Assembly (NCBI GenBank): GCA_018343915.1
Contig: JABRWF010000003.1
Location: 2,418,001 to 2,482,000, forward strand
Direction of reading: 5' to 3'
Source: Agroathelia rolfsii
Taxonomy: Eukaryota > Basidiomycota > Agaricomycetes > Amylocorticiales > Amylocorticiaceae
DNA length: 64,000 bases
Of the stretch, positions 35,661 to 48,211 are shown piece by piece. Positions within the stretch are counted from its first letter, which is position 1; each line of letters begins with the position of its first letter. The notes under the pieces were generated by a model. It saw only the letters and a program-made list of their open reading frames with translations. It was not told the DNA's origin and did not search any database. The translations under genes and the position numbers were made by a program.

Positions 35661-36564
35661 GTAGACGATGGTTTACACAGGCACTACGATTACAATCTCG
35701 AAGGCTCAGATGTCTTTGCAATTTTAAGCTAAAAAAAATCCCAAGCAACATGCAAATCACTACTATTGTCTAAGCTTGGATATTCATCTCTGCTAAGTGG
35801 ATGGCGGGAAGCTGCTAGTGGAGCAAGTTTAGACACTGCGGAAATACAGCGTATCCTCCGCCTGTCTGCGCAACTGGATAGAATGATATTACAAAATTGA
35901 CGCATTTTGACCTCAATTGTGATGGGCTAGTATATGCTATTATAGGGTTATTGTGCCTATCTTATTTTATCTTGTTGATTTTGGGATGACTAGACCTGGG
36001 CGTCTTGGGCTGGCTGTGGCGAAATCACTGCCTTCTATGACCACTCGCAGGATTAAGTACGCCCAAAACATAGCTATCGGAACAGGCTCTAAGAAAAAAC
36101 TTACGAAAGCTAACTATTCACCTCGTAAAACCTCCATCACGATTGCAAGTACTCAGATAGTATTTCAGCTTCAGTCGTTGCATTGTGTTTATCACTTCGT
36201 TGATTTGATCTATGACATAATTGGTTTCAGGTTAAATTTAGTAAAAGTTACTCACGCATCAATTCTCGTTTAATAGGGGCACTCATATGCTAGCATTTGA
36301 TTGATGTGGAGCAACAAATCTCCAGTGGTCCACAATATAGCGCTGATGCACTCGACCAGTCCAGCCACAGAATGATTAATGATTGCCTATTGATTGTTGT
36401 CACGGTATTTTTCCACTGTTTTGCAGACTTTATTATCTAGTATTTCCACGTTATGAATGATGTTATTTCGTTATCACAATTTTTTTGCTTTGCAGTGATC
36501 AGCAATCAAGCGTATATATGACACCCTTCCTCAACAACTACTCTACAGATGCTATCTACGTATA
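35661..36564. other. Intergenic region upstream of the adenylation-domain gene
   Basis: AT-rich. No feature recognised apart from a GTATATATGACA stretch near 36511-36523 about 45 bp before the ATG at 36565. Confidence 0.35.
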
Positions 36565-38984
36565 ATGGCTCCTCCTATGGATTTCTTGCTTCCACAGCCA
36601 AGACTACCGTCTACTTTATCGTCATTCAAGGCTCCACCCCTTGATGGCTCTTTATCGGTCCCACAACTTATCGACTGGCACTTCATGAATAACAAGAATC
36701 ATCCTGTGTTTATATACGATTCCTCCAATTTATCCGAGAGCACTTGCAAAGCCACTAAGGTCTTGACGTACTCTGATGTATACCAAGCTATATGCCGAGC
36801 AGAGTTGTACATCGCACATTGTAGTGGTATCGAGATACCTTGTGATCGTAATAATCGTATTGTTGTGGCCATGTTTGCGGTGACAGGTGAGAATGTGATT
36901 TCTCTCAGAATGCTTAACTTGCACTCTGACATCCCTAGACACCATCTCATACGCCACAACTATGATGGGCCTTTTACGGTCTCAAATCATTGTCTTCCCA
37001 ATATCGCCTCGATTTTCTACCAGTGTGTTGGCTCATTTACTTCAAGAGACCAATACAACGCATGTAATTACTAGTTCTGAGCCATTACTTCGGCATGTAC
37101 TTGCTGAAGCCTTAAGCATAATTGATTCAAAATCAGTTGTGACCCCGGATGTGATAGAAATGCCAACGTTTGGGGAACTATACATTAACTGGGATGGAAT
37201 CCTTCCTGAAAGTTTTTCCCCTCAATCGGTGGACTATGACTCGACGGCAATTATCCTTCATACCTCTAGTAACGACTTTTCAATGGTAATTCCTTCAACG
37301 ACGCTAACCCAGAATTAGACTCCACCTCTTTGTTTCCAAAGCCAATCAAATGGAAGGCTCGTGCGTGTTTGCAGAGAGCCATTGTACCTTGTAAGCACTT
37401 TCCTTACGGCACTGTCTCTCGGAAATACAAATGAGTGATAATTTAGGTTTTAACTTGAATGATTTGAGTTGTAAAGTCATTGGCTGTCATGGGATAGAGC
37501 TGTTTCACACCCTTGGTTTTTTGATGCTTGAATGGATGGTATGTTTCTTTACTGTTTAAGGAGTTCTACTAAGATTAATTGTCTCTCATGCTATGTACAG
37601 CTTTCTTCGGGATTCATTATGGCTACCTTTAGGCCTACCTGCCCACCTATCACACCAACTCCCGAAAATATATTTCAAGGCTTCATAAACACGCATATTG
37701 ATTATGCTCTAGGGAGCCCGCGCTTTATCGAGGTTCGCAATTAGTTCAATAACTGTGATCTAGATCCCAAATTGATCTAGACGCAAGACATGGTCGAAAG
37801 ACAAAGCATGTGTATCATTCTTAGCTTCTCTACGTGGAGTTGTGTGTATTATATGGCCATTTCTCACGTACTTGAGCCAATGAATTCCCTGTTTTAGATT
37901 TTTGGTGGAAAATTTATCACTGATTCTGTCGGGAGGTACCTTTAAAAGTGTGGTGTTATTTTTTGCAACTCATATGGCTCGTAAGTTTGTATCAGCATCA
38001 TCATATTTTGCATATTTTTATAACTGATCTTTGCAATAGGACCGAAATGGGTGTACTAGCCAAAGTTTGTCCAGGTATGCCAAGGATTTAGTAGACGCGG
38101 AACAAAGGATATAGTGACTTATCCACAACAAAGATGATCCTGATATTGGCTGGCAGTACTTCCAAGTCAATCCTCACGCATCCATTGAATTTATAAAGAC
38201 GGGATTAGGGGCCTTTGAGGTGGCTATAGTGGTAAACTCCGGTCAATCCGATTTTTTTTTTTGAAAACTCAATGATTTATCTACAGCCAAAAATAACCCA
38301 CGATTTGGCTTATACAAACGCAATGCACAATGGTCAAGCAGTATTTCTATCTGGAGACCTCGCTGAACCTCATCCAACCAAAGGTGGATATTGGCGCATA
38401 CTAGGTCGGAAAGACGACCAAATCATGCTTTCTAACGGGGAAGTAATCAATCCTGTTGGTTTGGGTCAGTCAAATTTAATCTGGTCATATCTCTGACTTA
38501 CTGAGTGTGAAACAAAAACTAGAGGATTTCCTATGCGAGCATGAGGCAATTTCTTATGCAGTAATTTTTGGAAGGGCACAACCATGCTTGGGTGTTTTAA
38601 TACAATTAACATGTCCGCTTCAAGATCCATACAAACATATATGGTGGGAACTGCAAGCGCATAATTTTTTTAATGATTTCTTTATGATCTGTCTCCACAG
38701 GCCCCAAGTTGATCGCATGAATAACTTGGTACCAAAAAAGTCACGAATATCCAAGAATGTATGCCTTTGAACATGATTCTTATCTATTTATATTGATCTC
38801 ATATTTATTTATTTATTTTGGAAAGATGATTATATTTTCTGGTTCAAGCCGACCTTTTCCTCTTACTCAGAAAGGAGCACCAAAGCGAGCGGCAACCCTA
38901 CTGCAGTATCAACACGAAATTAATGCATTATACGCAAGCTCAAAAGACCAGCTTCACACTATCATTGAATCTGTATGCATTTAA
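36565..38984 (+). pseudogene. Stand-alone adenylation (AMP-binding) domain, NRPS-like reductase type, with an in-frame stop
   Basis: Adenylate-forming enzyme related to the A domain of fungal NRPS-like reductases. Motifs recovered across about 12 exons: FPISPRFSTSVLAHLLQE; HTSNSTSLFPKPIKW (A3 phosphate loop, assembled over an intron; N where G is usual); GFIMATFRPTCPPITPTPEN; ASLRGVIFGGKFITDSVGRYL then KCGVIFCNSYGSTEMG; GGYWRILGRKDDQIMLSNGE; AISYAVIFGRAQPCLGVL; MNNLVPKKSRI; and FSGSSRPFPLTQKGAPKRA. A TAA at 37943-37945 interrupts between YL and KCG. All other exons and splice sites look sound, so decay is recent or the stop is a sequence error. No carrier-protein (LGxDSL) or reductase domain follows before 39620, so the gene is A-only. 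An O-methyltransferase starts 0.6 kb downstream. Confidence 0.7.
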
Positions 38985-39620
38985 ATAAGACAAAATGCAG
39001 ATTTAAGGGCACACTGGAATTTTTTTAGCATTACCGAGACCTGCAAATTACCTTTTTATCATGGTTATAGTATGAATATACGATACAATGATTTAATAAC
39101 AGTTCAATGTTTTTTAACTAAAAATATCAAGAGGTTACTTCTTAAAAAATAATCATGCCAACGCCTAATAAAACGGATAGAAGTTATGTTTCATATAGGC
39201 AACAACCTATTGATCCCATCAACATGTACGGGACACAGTCTTTTGTCATACCATTGCGATGATTTTATTTTTCATAGGCGACTGCTCTACTAGTAAGTCA
39301 TGCATATTATGCACCTTAGCCTAGACACCAACCGCAAGTTTAATGTTACAGTTTTCATAGTCTGAACACCGTGCCGGCCATTTGATCCGCTGGTGTACAT
39401 TTATATCTTGCATTCTGATCAGCACAACATCGCCATCAGTTACACGTAGCGCCCCTATATCGCATGCATTATATATCATGATCCAGCGACTTAAACATGT
39501 GTTCCGGTGTCTATCATAAATAAACTTGAGTCCTTGAGCTCCTCCATTTGAACCCCCAATCTAATTTCAGTTTGAAGTCAACTAAAACTGCTAGTGTAGA
39601 CCTGGTTTCCGCCTTCTATT
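38985..39620. other. Intergenic region upstream of the O-methyltransferase
   Basis: AT-rich with no coding similarity. There is no leftover carrier or reductase domain of the upstream adenylation gene. Confidence 0.45.
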
Positions 39621-41650
39621 ATGTCTTCTCTGGATGGACCTTCGCAAGTCGAGGCATTGCTTGCCTGTATCAACGATACAGCAAGAAGTATCTTAAAAGA
39701 ATACGAAGCATGTGGTCAGGTCGTACCTACCTTGGATAGTACCCAGTTACACCCTCTGGATATTGCAGATGATACACTCGCCCTCAAAAAAGCTATTAGA
39801 ATGTTGGAGGGGGCATGCGGTCAATTGTGTTGCACACTTGCACCACCTGGCCACACAATTATAAATGTTGGTATACCTTGAATTTGAACTATCTTAACCT
39901 ATTGTTGCTTCCTAGCTATACCCTTCTAATACATGAAAATTTGACAGCATACACAAAACGTTGATAGGGAATGTTATCAAGTTGTGCTAGAAGCCAAAAT
40001 CGCCGATTCTTTAAAAGACCATCCAGAGGGCCTTCATATTATTGAAATATCAAAGAAAGTAAATGTCGAGGCTCCCAAGCTTGCTCGCATTCTTCGTCTT
40101 CTAGCTTCTGAGCATTGTTTCCGTGAATGTTTGTGCATTTACTTTCATTATAACCCAATGGTTCAAAACTAACAAAGGCTAATATTATATGCACGTAACT
40201 GAAGTGTCTCCGGATGTCTTTGCCAACAACCGGTTATCAAATACTCTTATGTCTTCAAATCCCATTGGCAACCTTGGGCACATGCATACACTCACAAATG
40301 GAATTGCTGCTCCTGCTCTCAATGGAAGCTTGAAAGATCCTCTGTATGCCCAATCCTATGTGGCAAACAAAGCCCCGTTTATGCATGCAATTAAGTCACG
40401 TGAACCAAACGTAAATGGAGCATTCTATGACTGGCTCAAACTTCATGTATGTGTATGCAGTTCTATTATATGATAATGCCTAGTGATACTAGTAAAACTT
40501 ATCGATGTCCCTAAAGCCAGGGAATCAGAATGTAAGTAGGGCCTAATGATTACTGTATGCATATATAACAACTTACGGGACATGTAGATTTTTGGACAGG
40601 CAATGATTGGTCTGGGTGTCCTAATGGGCTCGTTGTCGGTCTTAAATCGTAAGGACAATTTTATAATACAATCAGAAGCGCAGTATCTTTTCTTTTCTAA
40701 ATCAATCGTTAGATTATCCATGGTCAAATGCATCTACCGTCTGCGATGTTGGTTCTGGAATAGGAGGTTTTGCACTACCACTGGCCAAAAAATTTCCCAG
40801 CATTCAGATAATACTTCACGACCTACCTGAAACTATTGAGCAGGCTAGAGAAGTAATATTTAAAGCTATCAAATGGATACAGTTCACTGATTACTCTTCA
40901 TTCATAAATGTAGGTATGGGTGAAAGAATACCCCTCAGCGATACAAAGTGGTAGAGTTACTTTTGCCCCAGGAAATTTCTTCGTAGATGTTCCAGCGGCC
41001 AGAATAGATATTTATTATGTGAGTAACCAGATCCCCTCTTATATTAAAGTTATTCACAAATAGTTTGTCATATAATCATGATAGTTGCGGAACATCATTC
41101 ACAACTGGCCTGACGAAACTGCACAAATTATATTGCATAATGTAGCAAAAGCCATGGGCCCTCATAGCCGAGTCCTAATTCGTATGCTCTTACTTATCTC
41201 AATAATGTACCTATGTTTTAACATGCCCTAGATGACTATGTTGTTGAGCATGCTACCCAGAAAAATTTAAACAATGACAAAGCCGGAATAGAACAGGTAT
41301 CCTGTCAAGTTCTTGTTTCTAGTAACATAGGCTCACAAAATTACCATATTCCTACTGTACCTGCATCAACAGGCCCCTCAGCCTTTACTCTCGAATTTTG
41401 GACAAGGAAATATTCGGCTTTACAATCAGGATATTACTATGCTTCTTACTCACAATTCAAAGGAGCGTACTCTTGAAGAGCTCAGCGTTTTAGGGTGAGC
41501 TAAATTAGGTAGCTCCTTATTCTTGAGCACTAACAGAGTCCAAATTGAATTAGAAAAAAAGCGGGAATGCATCTTGTCCGCGTATGGGACATGGGTGAAG
41601 CATGTATGGTAGAGTTCAAGTTAGCAAATGCTGCCGAGATTGTGCTCTAA
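39621..41650 (+). CDS. SAM-dependent O-methyltransferase (plant-type Methyltransf_2 fold)
   Basis: Transfers methyl from SAM to a small-molecule hydroxyl. About 10 exons run from ATG 39621 (MSSLDGPSQVEALLACINDT) to TAA 41648-41650. The N-terminal dimerisation/winged-helix part has VLEAKIADSLKDHPEGLHI, IEISKKVNVEAPKLARILRL and LASEHCF. The catalytic part has STVCDVGSGIGGFALPLAKK (SAM-binding glycine motif), IILHDLPETIEQARE, VTFAPGNFFVDVP and LRNIIHNWPDETA. In the last of these the His corresponds to the catalytic base of plant-type OMTs. Late blocks are DYVVEHATQ, RTLEELSVLG and KAGMHLVRVWD. Splice junctions close in frame. The first two introns use weaker signals (donor GTTGGT, acceptor GAAG). 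Same strand as the A-domain gene upstream, suggesting a small biosynthetic pair. Substrate unknown. Confidence 0.8.
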
Positions 41651-42967
41651 ATGTACTTACATCATGGCACTACTGACTCCAATGGCTATTTTGCCTTTTT
41701 TGCTGATGAATGAGGGCAAGTATATACATTCTTAACTTAGATTGTAGCGGCTTCTGAGTGAATCAACCCATAATGTCAGATTCATACACTTCATATATTG
41801 TCTACGCATAAGATAATACTAGTACTAGTAGTCATAAAAATGTGGGCTGCGTGAGATAAGAATGCGAACCCTAGTTTGTAAATGACCTAGGAAGCATTAG
41901 TCCGAATAGTTCCATTGAAACACTGCCTAAGGGTTTTTACTATCTTTTTTAGATTGAAGGCAACACATTCCAATATTAAACTAGGAAGCTTACTACGGAT
42001 TACTGCTGCTTGATTCCAGCTCTACGTCGCCTTTATTACCTTCCCAAGTCACAGCAGTTTCCTGTTCAAAAAATCAATCAATCTTTATGCAAATAGCAGA
42101 CGACGGCGTATGCATACAACTTGGACATCTGCATTGACTGGCATGGATCCGGATCGACCAGAAAGTTCAAGGCCAGGCAAAACAATGGATTTGTCCCCAT
42201 CCTTCATTACAGTTTTAAAATTATCCTCCGTGATAAGCCTAGCTCCGAGCAATTTTCTTAGTAAATTCAAGATAAATAAAAATAGAAAGCACGCATACAT
42301 GCTCACAATTGAGATCACATATACTAATTAATAAATGTTTTGAGTATATAAGCAGTGTGGGATAATAATTAACTCACAGTGAGCACTGATAAATAAAGGT
42401 ACTTGACTAGATTTGGGTTAGCATTATGATGGACCTATAAAGCATTTTACATACAACTCAAACGTTCCATTCCTTGAGAGAAACTATAAATCCATTGCAC
42501 TGATCAGACGTCTAAAGTAGTATACACATCAAAATATGCTCCCTACCAGTATTATATTCATCATAGCAGCAATGCTTCTCAAATGTATTAGAGAAAAACA
42601 AACTCTGAGGGCAAAAGTATGATCATACCTAGTGATGATCCCCCGGTTAATTGCGTAATATGACAATTTATCAAGATAACCATCAACCCTGAGGTTTAAT
42701 GAGTGCATTGCTTAGGATACAGCATATATGGAAACATACTGTCTAAAGCCAGTATGCTGATCACGCAAATCATAGCACAGTACGAACGCAATGAGCAAAT
42801 CACAGGCCGCTGTAGCGCAACCTTGAAGCGCAAAGATAGTCCTTGTGCGAGTCAGGTCGCAGAAGGTGTGATATGTTTCGCTTCTTTTATTTAGCTGTTA
42901 CTTCAGATACTTGGCGTAAATTAAATATAAAAAGAGAAAACCATACGTTAATACAGTTTGAGCTGAA
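41651..42967. other. Intergenic AT-rich region
   Basis: No gene recognised. A (ACTAGT)-like tandem TACTAGTACTAGTAGT sits at about 41818-41833. Confidence 0.35.
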
Positions 42968-44163
42968 TCATACAAGTTGTGATTGGTCACGCCGGTTATA
43001 AGTTGAGTCATGATTTAAGAAAATCTGGACAATAAAGACTACATACAAATACCGGCCCCTGATCATTTCAAGTTGAAATTTGTTAGAAGCAATGGTAAAG
43101 CAATATAACAAGCCCACCAATCTGTATGAATGACAAAATCGCAATAGGGATGACATAGAGTACATTTCGAGTTGCTTTAAAATGAATTATATGGATATTG
43201 AATCTGGCAAGCAATTTATATAAAGCATCTGAAATAGCTACTTACATAGCCATATCTTGAGCGAATAGAACCTAGCATACATTTGTTTAACTTAAAACTT
43301 GTCAAGTATAAAAATTTTACTAACATTTGTGCAAAAAATGCAATCAGATACTTTAGAGGTGTTGGTTAATCTCAATGTGTATGAATGGAGGAAAAACGCA
43401 ACGTACAACTGCAATCAGTTGAATCTGTGTAGATTGGATTGAACAGAGTAAATTATTGGACTTGTACTTATATTTGATCTAGGCTCACATTAGCTGCACT
43501 ACACAAGTAACACTTAGCTGTTTGTCTTTGAGGAATGATGATCAGACTTACGGTATAATTTTTGACATTGTGGCAGGGTTTTGCACGGTAAGAATCACGT
43601 TGTTAGCAGTCGCTTTACTAACATCTTTTACAAAGACATTATAGGCAAAATCCATTACAGCAAAGAAATGAATGGATGCCAGAACACTACATCCAAGATC
43701 AGAAGTAGAATTTTAGGTCCTAGGATCTGACTCAACCAAAGAATAGTCACCTTCATTTGTGCGACGTTAGCTTGCGGATTTTTATCAGAAAATAAGGAGC
43801 TGAAATACCATAAGCTGAGTGAAGAGCTTTCGGCTACTAGTAGAATAGCGGGCACGAGCCGAATTAAAATAATGCGCAACTGTAAGCTATGGATGTAGAG
43901 AAGATTAGATTCTGAATTTCAATCTAAATATCAAATGTATAACCAAAGCTGCTCCATAAAAACTACGTGGGTTGGACAATTAGTTCAAAGGAAGGTCGAG
44001 ATGAAAAATTTTGAGCATACATAGCATCTAAGAAGCATGCAACAAAAGTAACTCCCCATGCGTCTTGGAGAGTTGGCATGCCCAGGGTATTGCTGCAGTT
44101 CGTAGACGACTCGGAAACCTGAGAGGACTCCAGAGCAAAGCTCAACCAATCATACATCGCCAT
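42968..44163 (-). other. Possible DUF6534-like membrane protein gene, perhaps degraded
   Basis: Minus-strand pieces follow the usual order of that fungal family. An N-terminal exon from 44163 has LQDAWGVTFVACFLDAMY. A piece has MKVTILWLSQ. A piece has ASIHFFAVMDFAYNVFVKD followed by NPATMSKIIP and a GTAAGT donor near 43548. A late helix has VLYVIPIAILSFIQIGGLV, ending in a stop near 43080. Several helices expected after that are missing. Either many small introns hide the rest or the gene is truncated. Confidence 0.3.
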
Positions 44164-45900
44164 AACAATTGTATAGTCAAACAGGTAATAGGAGAGTTAA
44201 TTGAGTGTCCAAGCACAGTATTTATTCCTCATTACTGGGATTTAAGTACCTCTAATTCTACCATCATGATTTCAATCATGATCATAAGAATGCAAACTGT
44301 ATACCGTTGCTCCAAATACCATTGAAACGGAGAGTTGAACAAAGAGCTAATTCATTTTCAGCATGCGGGAAACTCCTGATTATCATGGAGCGATTAGAAA
44401 GAACTTGAGGCTCAACGACGTAGAGTGATGAACCACCGATCTTGGCTCAGTTGAGCTTACTTAGGATACGGTCAGGTCATTATCACTGACTCATACCCCA
44501 AAATCCGAGCACATGGGTGTATTTTGAGAGTATGCTAGGGCTTGACAAGCAGTAAAAACCTCCATTTCTACCGCTATCTGATCTGTGGAGCTATTATGAT
44601 GTAAGAAAAGTTATGAATAGTGAGTATTTGATCACTTGACCATGCGGTTAGACTACTTATTGACGTGTGATCTGATATTCAATGCATCCAATATCCAATC
44701 ATTTTTTGGGATATGTCGCTGCTGATAAAAAGGCCCACTAATACTAGTATTATAGTTAGACACCCAAGTCTAATGATCTCAAGGGTTTGAGCTCATTGTA
44801 TATTGGTACTAATAACGCATGAAGGTAATACTGGAGCAAGTGTTAAGAGCTCACAGCCGCTCATAGCTCGATACAGTTCTTTTTGTAGCGTTAACAGTCT
44901 CAATCAAAAGCTATATTTACTCTACCCCGAATGATGGCGGCATGTATTGTTGCATAATTCTGAATGATGTGACAAAAAAGGTTCTCATTAATGTTGGGCC
45001 AGCAGCAAGAATACGGTGTTTGAAGTCAGGTGATGCCGAGAATGCTCACTCATGTTCTGTAGAATTATGAAAAAGCTGGTATTATCATCTATTGGTGCTC
45101 AACAGAAGCCTTACGACTTGAAACAGTGACACCAGAAGATAGATAGAGACCAAAGATTTCCGAGGGTATGGTTGTACCATGGTCGCATAACCGGTGTGAG
45201 CAAAACATTTGTCTCGAAAAGCATGCACGCAGCAAAAATGGTTTCAAGGACAGGCTTGCCATCATTTTGTTGCAAACATAGCAAACTTCCCCCACTGAGC
45301 GATTGATGAACGTTAAACCTCCGTGCAATACCCCGTTTCAAATTATACTATCTCCATGAAAACACAGAGAATCAAGTTCGTCAAGATGGTGTTCGGATTG
45401 CAAACCGATTCGAACGATATTATTTCTTTTTATCCATTTTATTTCCTTTATTTTTCTTATTTATTACGCCGCGCGTAATGCTTCGATTTTAGTTACAGCG
45501 ATGTAATGACGACACTGTACAGTTCATGTCATATGATCTGTGTTTTTTTTTGGTTAATTTATTTTAACTCCTATCATGCTACTAAGGCAAACCGGAGTCC
45601 AGGGGAGAGCCCTGGCTCTGAGCAGGAAGAATAGCGGTAGGTGACTAAAGTGGGAGGGGTATAGCTAGGTGTGGTAGGTGCTGTGCCATGTAGGTGTTGT
45701 GTGTGTGGCGGGTTGTGATGTCGGCGCCTAGGTTGTGGTGACAGGTTCTAGAGCCGAGTAGGTAATAAAACGGTAGAGGGTGAAGGAGGAGAGCGAGAAA
45801 TATTAACAGTAGTTGCAAAAGTTAGAAATGAGGGAAATAAATATAAGCCAAAACCCATGTGATCTGTGTCGTACTTATGGTTTGGTTTCATCGACATCGC
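44164..45900. other. Long intergenic region with short hairpins
   Basis: No gene recognised. Two short perfect inverted repeats stand out: ATTACG..CGTAAT around 45464-45480, and CCAGGG..CCCTGG around 45599-45613. The stretch 45.6-45.8 kb is unusually rich in G and T (repeated TAGGTG/GGTTGTG), unlike its AT-rich surroundings. Confidence 0.35.
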
Positions 45901-46045
45901 ACTTCAGTCTTGTTATACACGACTGAAGTGTAAGTTAATCGTTTTATTATTCATTCATTATTGTTTCTTATCATGTATTAGTTGATATCGTGCAGGTACA
46001 CAATAGATTCTTGTTATACACGACTGAAGTTTGATATCGTGCAGT
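45901..46045. repeat. Direct repeats containing a 9-bp inverted repeat
   Basis: TTGTTATACACGACTGAAGT occurs at about 45910-45929 and again at about 46012-46032. TGATATCGTGCAG occurs at about 45983-45995 and again at about 46031-46043. The first copy begins within ACTTCAGTC-11 nt-GACTGAAGT, a perfect 9-bp stem with 11-nt loop (45901-45929). It may be a small tandem rearrangement or a remnant of a mobile element end. Confidence 0.6.
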
Positions 46046-48211
46046 TCTCCCATTTTAACAGTTGGAGCCTACAGAGAATAAATGTCTGTAATTTGATCTA
46101 GGACCTAGAATTACTGAGTTAGAAAGTACCATATGAGCCACCGGCACGTACCGAGTAATTGATGTAATGAAGTATTAACACGGCTTCATCTCACGTTTTA
46201 CCTTGCTATGTTTTAAAATGCTAGCTTTGTGAAATTGGATCTAATAATTAGAGGGGGTGCCGAAAAGAAAAATGTAGGCTGAGATATCTGTTGATACGGA
46301 CCAACAGTAGGAATCACAGATATATGCATATGGACTCTTATCAGGCACTTGTTTCTTTAAGGAGCAGGCTTGGTATGATAGTAAAGTAGTGGATAAAATA
46401 AATACCATGATAAGACGCAGAGAACTAGAGGGGCTTTCTGCTCACTAAATGCATATCCTTTGCCCTCTGACATGTGCGACTCAGAAAATGATTGAGCCAA
46501 CAAAGATAAATTCCATATGGTGTATGCAGTATTGTATCGATATTACGTAGCGTCCAAGTTACCTTATGATTGACGGCGGTAACTACCACGACGGCGATGG
46601 CATGATACACATGTGTATTCAAGAGTAACAGTATAAATGATTTGCACATTAATTCGAACTTATTTGTGACTCAACGTAGGATAATACAAAGCGAATGGAG
46701 CTACTGCCAGGATCTTTCCTCAATTCATCACAAAGACGATAGATGGAACGTCGGATGGACAACGTAAAATGAGTGAGATCGTTGCCTCTAACCCAATGCT
46801 CTGAATAGGCGTTCGCGAGTGACTAAATTTGTCGGAGATAGAAATACAATCGCAGACAGTAATGATAGGCAGAGAAGAGAGGGGGAGCGAATGGATTTCA
46901 TGCTATGGCCAGATGGCGACTTGGCGGGTAACAGCGGATCCATTAGACTGTTGCTTTAGACACAAGCCAGCGGAGCAACATCTTTTCTTGTTCTGCGAGA
47001 AATATACGAGCGGTAAGTGGAGTGCTTGTTACATATTGCGCTCTGGAAGTACTGGTGCATGACTCGGTCCTGAGCACCGACTCGGAGTTTACGAAGCAAG
47101 AAAAAGTATCTTATTTGAATAGACCACGCCAGTGAAAGCCGTCAGTGACAGGTGCAGAAGGTGGTTCTGGTAAGCGTCTCCTTGTATCATTTAATGATCA
47201 ATAACGCGATGACAGAGGGTATAAACAGGGCAGCAGCAGTTTTATACAGCAGAGTTTGAATAGACCTAGCCTGCCAGAAGTGTCGAAGTCTCCCTACAAG
47301 CCGTGACTGTCAAACCACTTAGCTGGTTTTCACTCTAACCTGCCCCGTATGTGAATTAGCTGTCCTCCATCTTGCTCATGTCTAATCATTGCCCTTTCGC
47401 AAGTATTCACGGGCACCCTAAATAATCGCTTTCCCAATGGCAAATCCTGTTTCTGCTGACGACACATTCTTATGCTCATTATAAGCTGCATTCACAGTAT
47501 ATATACACATATGCCTCCTCTGTATCTATTGTGACCATTAACATCACCTTGTTCAATAGATACGAGCCATCACTTCCCACCAGTGCCGTTTTTGCTACCC
47601 ACATTATTGGTATGTGGCATTTGCAATACTAGACCAGCTTACAACACTGCTGCAATACCGGTTGCATTCATTCTTGTCATGCTTATGTCTTCATTGTTAT
47701 TCCTACCTCATAGATGTCTGTTTAATTCATTATAGAAGGCTCTTGTCGGATCAATTTGCATATACTCTTTGTTTAAGCTAGAGTAGCATAGCAAATGAAC
47801 CGATAACTATCATCTAATCGGAATAGCGTATGTATGCAACTGAGATATGAATCTCAGCGCACATCGGAAACAAAAGTAAGATGTCGATGTTTACAAACCA
47901 ACAAGTGGACGAGCCTCTGTACATATGCCTGAGAGTCATCAAGACACTGGTACGACGACAAAGCGGAAAAGGCAGTCATACCAGTTCTAATAATTCATTT
48001 CATAATTATATTCTTGAACGGTACTGCCAAAGTTAGGCCATACTAGCATGATGCACTGGTAAAAAAAAATGAGGCGCTGGGCTCGTGCTATACTACATTG
48101 CAATTTTGGTGGGGATGGAAATAAGCAAATGTCTATATGCCAATGGAAAACCATAAAAGTCGTGAAATTCGTCAAACATGCTTCGAGCCCCAACCCGGGA
48201 GGTGTGGCTTC
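46046..48211. other. Long intergenic region
   Basis: Nothing coding recognised. Open frames (for example near 46829-47062) are isolated, without splice continuation or family resemblance. Confidence 0.35.

Noticed and set aside
46829..47062. Isolated 77-codon open frame on the plus strand
   Set aside because: No splice continuation, no hydrophobic or motif pattern, no family resemblance. It is likely chance.
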